A program made the translations under genes and the position numbers. From contig JALNZI010000036.1 in NCBI GenBank assembly GCA_023229385.1, forward strand, positions 1-11,672: a DNA stretch of 11,672 nucleotides, given 5' to 3'. The first letter of the stretch is position 1; each line of letters begins with the position of its first letter. The notes under the pieces are model-generated. The model had not been told where the DNA came from. It saw nothing but the letters and a program-made list of their open reading frames with translations, and made no database searches. Source of the DNA: Candidatus Omnitrophota bacterium. GTDB lineage: Bacteria > Omnitrophota > Gorgyraeia > Gygaellales > Profunditerraquicolaceae. Positions 7,366 to 11,672 of the stretch are shown here, one piece after another.

Positions 7366-7524
7366 TTAAGAATACTCTATTATATCAGAACCTTCCGCTG
7401 AACCCCTGAAATCTGTAATGATTTCTATTGCAGTTTTAACTTTATCAATATCTTCTTGATTCTTGAGAAGTTTTTCAGAATTTATATACTCACCATATAT
7501 ATTTTGACCTGATAAATTGATCAT
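7366..7524 (-). CDS. Small unknown protein (52 aa)
   Basis: It reads leftward from an ATG at 7524 to TAA at 7366-7368, starting MINLSGQNIYGEYINSEKLL and continuing with a helical, charged segment (NQEDIDKVKTAIEIITDF). A longer frame from 7575 would overlap the upstream gene by 86 bp. The 7524 start reduces this to 35 bp and sits where the upstream gene ends. It is the last gene of the minus-strand block and converges on the fusion nuclease gene, with 33 bp between stops. No family is recognised. Confidence 0.55.
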   Translation of the reverse strand: MINLSGQNIYGEYINSEKLLKNQEDIDKVKTAIEIITDFRGSAEGSDIIEYS

Positions 7525-7708
7525 TGTTAGATGAAGTTGTAGATGTATCTGGTGTATGTTTGACTTCAAATTCAACGTGGTTTCGTAGCAATAAATTAAG
7601 AAGATCTTTTGTTTTCATTTCACCGATTTCTTTTTGTCGCATAAATTTACCACCTGCATCTACTATTGTTTGTTGTATATCTTCAATTATATTTTCTACT
7701 GTTTTCAT
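7490..7708 (-). CDS. Small unknown protein (72 aa)
   Basis: It starts MKTVENIIEDIQQTIVDAGG at 7708 and has an amphipathic helical N-terminal half, a KTKDLLNLLLRNHVEFEVKH segment, and a polar Ser/Thr/Asn-rich tail. The ATG is preceded by an A-rich leader and lies 41 bp downstream (in its own direction) of the left copy of the 37-bp repeat. It overlaps the following small gene by 35 bp. Function unknown. The spacer before it contains an isolated G+C patch (GGGGCC at about 7734-7739) in otherwise AT-rich sequence. Confidence 0.65.
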   Translation of the reverse strand: MKTVENIIEDIQQTIVDAGGKFMRQKEIGEMKTKDLLNLLLRNHVEFEVKHTPDTSTTSSNNDQFIRSKYIW

Positions 7709-7749
7709 TTTTATGTTATAATTTATATAAATCGGGGCCTATTTTATTC

Positions 7750-7786
7750 TTCAATCGAAGTATAGTTGGATTTTCAATCAGTTGTT
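7750..7786. repeat. 37-bp direct repeat, left copy
   Basis: Bases 7750-7786 match 9531-9567 in the same orientation at 36 of 37 positions (G at 7781 versus T at 9562). The core reads CGAAGTATAGTTGGATTTTC. This copy contains the stop codon of the GGDEF gene (7778-7780) and runs into the spacer before the 72-residue gene. Together the two copies bound the radical SAM / unknown / GGDEF cassette. Confidence 0.9.
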
Positions 7787-8197
7787 GACACATTTAAAAA
7801 CTTTCTTGTTTGTGATCATTTTTAAATCAGAATCTTTTATTGAATCTTCAATTGATTCTGAAACATGAGAACACCCAACAGAAAAATAATTATTGGTTTT
7901 TACTTCATTTTCATAATTTGAAAATAATATAAATTCATCTCCTGCATATCTCAAAAGAATTCCATGATGTTTAATAGTCGAAATTACATCTTTTATATAT
8001 TTATCACCAACCGTGTGTCCGTTTTCATTTATTTTATGTAAGTCATTGATGTCGATAAAATAAACGTATTTGAATTCAATTGAACCAATGTTTTTATAAA
8101 GCCAGTTTCGATTGAGTAATCCTGTTAATGAATCGTGATACGCTAAGTATCTCAATTCTTTATATTCTCGGTATATTCTTTTAATTCTGGAAAACAT
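7778..8197 (-). CDS. Miniature GGDEF-domain protein, putative diguanylate cyclase (139 aa)
   Basis: GGDEF proteins join two GTP into cyclic di-GMP, acting as dimers. Seen here: a short basic coil (1-18), AYHDSLTGLLNR (19-30, the canonical D-x-LTG-L-x-NR entry motif), FIDINDLHKINENGHTVGD (48-65, with metal-binding D49 and nucleotide-contacting N57 and D65), signature RYAGDEF (83-89; AGDEF variant with catalytic D87-E88 retained) and FSVGCSH (105-111) followed by a degraded D-x-D-L-K-M helix. No sensor, RxxD inhibitory site or membrane segment is seen. The domain spans about 118 residues against roughly 160-170 normally. Only about 13 residues separate FILF from FSVG, so helices normally there are missing. 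The gene start overlaps the preceding gene by 46 bp. It could be an active minimal cyclase, a nucleotide-binding protein, or an enzyme with another product. Confidence 0.87.
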   Translation of the reverse strand: MFSRIKRIYREYKELRYLAYHDSLTGLLNRNWLYKNIGSIEFKYVYFIDINDLHKINENGHTVGDKYIKDVISTIKHHGILLRYAGDEFILFSNYENEVKTNNYFSVGCSHVSESIEDSIKDSDLKMITNKKVFKCVNN

Positions 8198-8457
8198 ATT
8201 ATAAATTCTTTAACTGTTAAGTGTGTCCACCAATTATAAATTTCTCCTGTATTAAACATTACTGCAATACGATCGTGTTTTGGTCTGCATGGTATATTTG
8301 TAGCATTACACCAACCAATTGCATATTTTCTAATCAAATCTGAATTATCAGTAATTGCATGAGTTCTATGTGGTATTTTAAATATTTGTAAAATACTGCC
8401 ACTTCGCCAAGTCAGCCAATCAAATGACTGTTCGTTAAAATGTTCAATGTAAATCAC
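8152..8457 (-). CDS. Unknown protein between radical SAM and GGDEF genes (101 aa, GTG start)
   Basis: I placed the start at GTG 8457, giving a 14-bp overlap with the radical SAM stop (8444-8446). An ATG at 8556 would add 33 residues lying entirely within the radical SAM gene, and its hydrophobic stretch is a frame shadow. The predicted protein is compact and rich in Trp, Ile and Cys: FDWLTWRSGSILQIFKIPHR (12-31), then a central KYAIGWCNATNIPCRPKHDR (44-63) with C50 and C57, and WWTHLTVKEFIICF (76-89). This density of aromatic, Cys and His residues suggests a folded and possibly metal-binding protein. I do not recognise the family. Its position suggests a partner or substrate of either neighbour, which is inference only. 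Confidence 0.7.
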   Translation of the reverse strand: MIYIEHFNEQSFDWLTWRSGSILQIFKIPHRTHAITDNSDLIRKYAIGWCNATNIPCRPKHDRIAVMFNTGEIYNWWTHLTVKEFIICFPELKEYTENIKN

Positions 8458-9430
8458 GGTACTTGTTATTATAGTCAATACAGACATCAAGGCAATTGCT
8501 TTTGCAAATTTCATCCTTAAAGCAATCGTGTTTTTTAAACCATTCAGCACGTTCATTTCTCATATTTTCTGAAACTTTGCCAATTGGTTCGCCTTTTTCC
8601 CTCATATAAATTACACAAGGAAAATGAAAATCACCAGCAATAACAGAATCATCTAAAACCAATGCACATTTTTTAGAATCAGTTTCAATCATTCCACGAA
8701 CATTTCTACCTTCCGAAAAATGCTTAATTCTGTATTTCAAAATCGGGTGTGCTTCTTTTATTTCGGTTTCAACTTCATTCAATCTTGGTATTGGTTTATT
8801 CCATTGTGCAGCCGAAATAATGCGAATGTCAGCAACTCCAAGTTTATGAGCAAAACGAATAGTATCTATTGTTTTATCTATATTTTCAGGTGTTAAAACA
8901 ACGCCAACAGTTACATAAGTAAGTTTTGATATTGCTTCAATATTTTCAACTACTTTTTCCCAAGAGCCTTTTATTTCGCCTGCCATTTTATCGCCATCAT
9001 CGGCACAACAAGCATCTAAAGAAATTGAAAAATCATTACATCCAACTTCAATTAGTTGTTTGTATAGCTCAATTTTATTTGATCCATTTGTCGAAATTGC
9101 AATTCTGTTTATTCCTTTGTTTTTTGCATAAGCAACAATTTCTACAATGTTTTTATGTAATGTTGGTTCTCCACCAGAAAAACGTATATTTTCTAATGGC
9201 ATACTTAAACACCACAAATCAATATTGCTCTTTATTTCTTCAAATGAAAGTTCTTTTATTTTTCTTTGTCCGTATATTTCAGATTTTAAACCTCTACAAT
9301 ATGGACATTTGAAATTACAATATTCAGTGATAATCATTTCGCATCTTTTCATTTGTGAAGTTTCGGAAGTATTTAAAACACGTTCATCCGATAATGTGTA
9401 GAATCCTATTTCTTTTAAATTAGTTGTCAT
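8444..9430 (-). CDS. Radical SAM enzyme with SPASM-like C-terminal cysteines (328 aa)
   Basis: Radical SAM enzymes use a [4Fe-4S] cluster to cleave S-adenosylmethionine and start radical reactions. The cluster motif C-x3-C-x2-C is present as CNFKCPYC (C38, C42, C45), followed by FSGGEPTLH (84-92, SAM contact), AISTNGS (111-117) and SISLDA (135-140), the usual order of the partial TIM barrel. The C-terminal part has C255, C272, C303, C309, C313 and C317 (pattern C-x16-C, then C-x5-C-x3-C-x3-C), resembling SPASM or twitch auxiliary cluster domains found in peptide- and RNA-modifying members. It has no Viperin- or QueE-type signature that I can see. The start ATG is preceded by a Bacteroidota-type promoter. 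It is the first gene of the repeat-bounded cassette. The substrate is unknown. Confidence 0.92.
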   Translation of the reverse strand: MTTNLKEIGFYTLSDERVLNTSETSQMKRCEMIITEYCNFKCPYCRGLKSEIYGQRKIKELSFEEIKSNIDLWCLSMPLENIRFSGGEPTLHKNIVEIVAYAKNKGINRIAISTNGSNKIELYKQLIEVGCNDFSISLDACCADDGDKMAGEIKGSWEKVVENIEAISKLTYVTVGVVLTPENIDKTIDTIRFAHKLGVADIRIISAAQWNKPIPRLNEVETEIKEAHPILKYRIKHFSEGRNVRGMIETDSKKCALVLDDSVIAGDFHFPCVIYMREKGEPIGKVSENMRNERAEWFKKHDCFKDEICKSNCLDVCIDYNNKYRDLH

Positions 9431-9453
9431 TTTTGATTTTTAAATTGTAACTA

Positions 9454-9485
9454 CAAAAATAAAACAAATTAATGAGAATTCCAAA
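9454..9485 (-). promoter_or_regulatory. Bacteroidota-type promoter for the radical SAM cassette
   Basis: On the minus strand, TTTG (9485-9482), a 20-bp spacer and TATTTTTG (9461-9454) match the Bacteroidota primary sigma consensus TTTG-N19-21-TAnnTTTG. The -7 element is 23 bp before the ATG at 9430, which allows a short leader. I found no equally good match before the other minus-strand genes. This suggests that the cassette is transcribed by host polymerase independently of the phage programme. Confidence 0.65.
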
Positions 9486-9530
9486 TTTATTATTTTTGTT
9501 GCAACTTTTTTGTTAATTTATATGAATATA

Positions 9531-9567
9531 TTCAATCGAAGTATAGTTGGATTTTCAATCATTTGTT
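9531..9567. repeat. 37-bp direct repeat, right copy
   Basis: This is the partner of 7750-7786 (36 of 37 identical), 1781 bp away in the same orientation. It overlaps the last codon region of the Thg1-like gene (stop at 9566-9568) and lies upstream of the cassette promoter. Each copy thus sits at the 3' end of one minus-strand gene and before another. Confidence 0.9.
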
Positions 9568-10294
9568 ATTGATTTTGAGAAGGAATGAGATTTTTTAATA
9601 ATTCACGATCTTGTGTAAAGATAGGAGACTCAGTACTAATCCATTTTTTTCTCATGACACTTTCTTTTTCATAAATTTCATTGATGATTAATCTACCTCG
9701 TTTTAATTTATTGGTAATGTCAATATTCCAGTTTACACCTTTTTGCAAACACATTTCTTGCATTTGGTCAGTATTCTTATTTTCGAGTTCCCGATGACTG
9801 AACAATGATTGTGCAACGGATGAAATACTATTTCTTGTTGCATCCTGTTGTCTCCAAATAAAGTAATTTTCAACCTCAATACTTGATGGTATAGTAAACA
9901 CTCTACTATCAAACAATGCAATTTTATTAGGTCTCAATGCATTAAATTTAGCTGTTGCTAAGCTTGCAGAAATACTTGTCATTTTTTGGATATTTCCGTC
10001 GAACCATGCATCGGTAGTCAATCCATCAAAATCTGTTAACAGAATTGAAATTTCATCACTTTGTACAAATGCAAATTTAGCACCTTGTATATTTTTACAA
10101 ATATAACAAGCGGTTTCATCCATATCACTTGTAAGTTGATTATCAAATGGCCTTGTTAATCCCTTTGTATAAGTATGAAATGATTTTCCATCCACTCGAA
10201 TAATAGTATACGTTCGTCTTGGTAGAAGAATCCGAGTTCTGTTCTCATAAAACTCTTTCATTCTGTCTCCGATGGAATCCTTTTTATTTCCCAT
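9566..10294 (-). CDS. Thg1-like tRNA 3'-5' polymerase / tRNA(His) guanylyltransferase family (242 aa)
   Basis: Members add nucleotides to the 5' end of tRNA in the reverse (3'-5') direction. Eukaryotic Thg1 adds G-1 to tRNA(His), while bacterial and archaeal Thg1-like proteins repair truncated tRNA 5' ends. Diagnostic motifs are all present: GDRMKEFYENRTR (9-21), IIRVDGKSFHTYTKGLTRPF (31-50) with metal-binding D35, FAFVQSDEISILL (74-86) with D80 and E81, KIALFDSRVFTIPS (124-137), VENYFIWRQQDATRNSI (141-157) and SLFSHREL (163-170). The length fits the family (about 230-270). No tRNA gene is visible in the window for it to act on. In a phage the likely job is repair of tRNAs damaged by host anticodon or 5'-end nucleases, or maturation of phage tRNAs elsewhere; this is inference. 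Confidence 0.95.
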   Translation of the reverse strand: MGNKKDSIGDRMKEFYENRTRILLPRRTYTIIRVDGKSFHTYTKGLTRPFDNQLTSDMDETACYICKNIQGAKFAFVQSDEISILLTDFDGLTTDAWFDGNIQKMTSISASLATAKFNALRPNKIALFDSRVFTIPSSIEVENYFIWRQQDATRNSISSVAQSLFSHRELENKNTDQMQEMCLQKGVNWNIDITNKLKRGRLIINEIYEKESVMRKKWISTESPIFTQDRELLKNLIPSQNQ

Positions 10295-10360
10295 AACTTA
10301 AATATTTAATTTGTTTTTATAAAAAAATCCATTCGGTTGTTATATTAATTGTATGTACAC

Positions 10361-10603
10361 TCAGTCCTCAAACCGAACATATTTATACATATAACTATCA
10401 TCACTATTAGGTTTAAATTTATTTTTCCATCGTTTGAACCAACTTGGTTTTATAATAATGACATTCCATTTTTCGGAATATTCTTGTGCTTGTTCACTGG
10501 TTATAATTTCATCTGTTAATAATCTTGATAACACCACTTCTTTGACGGAATTGACATTAGTCAAATCCGCTTCCATTTCTAATAAATTTGTATCTACTTG
10601 CAT
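10361..10603 (-). CDS. Small unknown protein (80 aa)
   Basis: The ATG at 10603 follows an A/T-rich leader. The protein begins MQVDTNLLEMEADLTNVNSV, has a helical middle (KEVVLSRLLTDEIITSEQAQ), and ends with a basic, aromatic region (PSWFKRWKNKFKP) followed by a short acidic tail. It has no membrane segment and no recognised family. It lies between the 91-residue gene and the Thg1-like gene, reading the same way, with a 66-bp spacer to the latter. Confidence 0.7.
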   Translation of the reverse strand: MQVDTNLLEMEADLTNVNSVKEVVLSRLLTDEIITSEQAQEYSEKWNVIIIKPSWFKRWKNKFKPNSDDSYMYKYVRFED

Positions 10604-10639
10604 ATATTTATTTAAATTTTATTTTGTCAACAACTTTCT

Positions 10640-10915
10640 TTAAAGATTAGTACAAAACCCAACACAACTCTCTGTACAATCGTGGTTTTCTCGTTCTTCA
10701 ACAATCTCTTGTTGTGTATCATTTGTTTGAAACAAATCATTTATTTTTTTATACAAAAAATATTTAACAGCCTTTTCTCTGTAATACCAATCATTTGATA
10801 TTTTATATTCGTCTGGAATGCCAAACATTCTCACTTTGCAAATTTTATCTAATAGAACACTGAGATCTGTTATTGACATATCCCTTATAAAATACGAAAT
10901 TCGATAATTAATCAT
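10640..10915 (-). CDS. Small unknown protein with Cys-rich C-terminus (91 aa)
   Basis: The start ATG at 10915 lies within the last codons of the RuvC-like gene (8-bp overlap, ATGATTAA), which implies translational coupling. The protein starts MINYRISYFIRDMSITDLSV and is mainly helical, with EKAVKYFLYKKINDLFQ in the middle. The last 14 residues are HDCTESCVGFCTNL, with three Cys spaced C-x3-C-x3-C and a preceding His, possibly a metal site. No family is recognised. The spacing C-x3-C-x3-C is not the radical SAM C-x3-C-x2-C motif, and no barrel motifs accompany it. Confidence 0.72.
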   Translation of the reverse strand: MINYRISYFIRDMSITDLSVLLDKICKVRMFGIPDEYKISNDWYYREKAVKYFLYKKINDLFQTNDTQQEIVEERENHDCTESCVGFCTNL

Positions 10916-11657
10916 AAAAAATATAATTTAAAATCATACTTTTATGACTCGAATTTTGCTCAAAAACATTAAATGAATGGTTAACTTCATCTAATGAAAC
11001 CCGATATTTCAATTTCAAGTTTTTTATTTCAAAATAGAATTTCTTCCAATCTGTAAATCTGGCAGCCATTTCCTTCCATTGGTGTTTTACCATTAGATTT
11101 GGATAAAATCCATTCTTGTTTTTCTTTATTCTATATTCAAATCCTCTTCTTGCAATTTCAATTGAGGCATTTACTGCATCAGTATAATCATGTTGTAAAT
11201 TACCAACAAAACTCGAATATGCAGGATTGACAGAATATAATTTAATTCCGCTTATATTTAATCGTTTGGTTAGATTCTGTATAAATAATTCCCGTTTCCA
11301 TAAATTTTTACATTTTCTATTACCAACATGATTATATTTTTGTTCTTTGTTTAATTTTTGTTTAAATTTTAAATCTTCTATAAAAACGGTTTTACAATTG
11401 AAATATTTAGTTAAGGAAGTAATAGATTTACTTATTTCAAATGTTTCAAATTTCAATTTATTTTGAAAATATTTCATTTTATTTGAATCAGAATTAAATT
11501 TGTCATTCAAAATCTTATCAAATATTATTTTGAGACTAAATTCCTGTACATGAATAATTTTTTCATTTCTAAAAACAGAAATTCCAATTGTATCTGGATT
11601 TAAATCTATACCCATATATACACTTTCATTTAACTCTGATTCACATTCCTTAAATTC
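10908..11657 (-). CDS. TnpB/Cas12-like RuvC nuclease homologue lacking the zinc ribbon, 5'-truncated
   Basis: The frame stays open through the right end of the contig, so the N-terminus is missing. The ATG at 11615 is unlikely to be the real start, because the residues before it (NESVY) lead directly into the RuvC-I strand. Numbering from that ATG, MGIDLN carries RuvC-I Asp (D4), VFIEDLKFK carries RuvC-II Glu (E80), and YTDAVNASIEIARRG carries RuvC-III Asp (D146), the order and spacing of IS200/IS605 TnpB and Cas12 nucleases. Where TnpB has a C-P-x-C-G ... C-x-x-C-G ribbon between the last two, this protein runs VNPAYSSFVGNLQHDYTDA with no cysteines. About 80 residues follow RuvC-III. It could be a domesticated, RNA-guided-type nuclease relative or a structure-specific RuvC enzyme. 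No transposon ends or TnpA are seen. Confidence 0.8.
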   Translation of the reverse strand, partial: EFKECESELNESVYMGIDLNPDTIGISVFRNEKIIHVQEFSLKIIFDKILNDKFNSDSNKMKYFQNKLKFETFEISKSITSLTKYFNCKTVFIEDLKFKQKLNKEQKYNHVGNRKCKNLWKRELFIQNLTKRLNISGIKLYSVNPAYSSFVGNLQHDYTDAVNASIEIARRGFEYRIKKNKNGFYPNLMVKHQWKEMAARFTDWKKFYFEIKNLKLKYRVSLDEVNHSFNVFEQNSSHKSMILNYIFYD

Positions 11658-11672
11658 AGATCGGAAGAGCGT
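11658..11672. other. Illumina TruSeq adapter remnant at contig end
   Basis: The final 15 bases AGATCGGAAGAGCGT are identical to the start of the Illumina TruSeq adapter. They are G+C-rich relative to the surroundings and lie exactly at the edge. They are sequencing artefact, not phage DNA, and real sequence ends at about 11657. Confidence 0.95.

Noticed and set aside
7340..7369. Inverted repeat TTAAAC / GTTTAA between the converging genes as a bidirectional terminator
   Set aside because: Only six AT-rich base pairs with an 18-base loop, overlapping the last stop codon and with no convincing T-run.
7526..7575. Longer version of the last small minus-strand gene starting at 7575
   Set aside because: It would add 17 His/Gln/Leu-rich residues with an 86-bp overlap with the upstream gene. 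The ATG at 7524 is more economical.
8458..8556. Hydrophobic N-terminal extension of the 101-residue protein that would look like a membrane anchor
   Set aside because: The extension lies wholly within the radical SAM reading frame, over its conserved cysteines. A GTG at 8457 gives an ordinary short overlap.
8926..9401. Plus-strand open frames of 128 and 84 residues opposite the radical SAM gene
   Set aside because: They lie antisense to a gene with intact motifs and encode Leu/Phe/His-rich sequence with no domain pattern, as expected of shadow frames.
7778..11657. A CRISPR-type system built from the Cas12-like protein and the GGDEF (possible polymerase-type) protein
   Set aside because: No repeat-spacer array, Cas1/Cas2 or effector is seen. 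The two genes are about 2.7 kb apart and separated by the Thg1-like gene and a repeat, and the GGDEF sequence fits diguanylate cyclases.

Overview
The window is an AT-rich segment (about 30% G+C by eye) of a tailed phage of the T4 superfamily, most likely an uncultured one. It carries a T4 gp23-like major capsid protein directly behind a gp22-like acidic scaffold gene. The host is probably a member of the Bacteroidota. Start codons are preceded by A-rich stretches rather than Shine-Dalgarno sequences, and one gene has a promoter matching the Bacteroidota form TTTG-N20-TAnnTTTG. The last 15 bases (11658-11672) are the start of an Illumina TruSeq adapter, so the right edge is a contig end and the gene running off it is truncated.

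Plus-strand block, 2-5105 (virion assembly). A partial gene and five small, tightly packed genes encode otherwise unrelated proteins. Four of the small proteins open with almost the same leader, M(T/N)K-x-EL-x-x-LI-x-E, and the partial gene and the fifth small protein carry looser versions. A tiny basic ORF follows, then the scaffold and the capsid protein. The leaders end in [L/I]-x-E, which resembles the T4 prohead protease cleavage rule, and matching sites occur in the scaffold and near residue 63 of the capsid protein. My reading is that the small genes encode internal (capsid-packaged) proteins carrying a capsid-targeting sequence. A strong intrinsic terminator follows the capsid gene.

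Plus-strand 5106-7332. A promoter-like element shared with the scaffold gene (CTATTTATA) precedes a 660-residue fusion. It has three Cys2His2-type fingers, a NUMOD3-like motif, a Vsr-like nuclease domain and a C-terminal SAM-dependent methyltransferase-like domain. It looks like a homing endonuclease placed next to the capsid gene.

Minus-strand block, 11657 to 7366 (accessory and early-type genes). In reading order these are: a 5'-truncated TnpB/Cas12-like RuvC protein without a zinc ribbon; two small unknown proteins; a Thg1-like tRNA 3'-5' polymerase; a three-gene cassette (radical SAM/SPASM-like enzyme, a 101-residue unknown, a miniature GGDEF protein); and two small unknown proteins. A 37-bp direct repeat with one mismatch lies at each end of the three-gene cassette, which also has its own host-type promoter. 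That is the layout expected of a moron-like insertion. The two blocks converge at about 7333-7366.

The most novel-looking items are the family of leader-tagged putative internal proteins and the repeat-bounded radical SAM / unknown / mini-GGDEF cassette.
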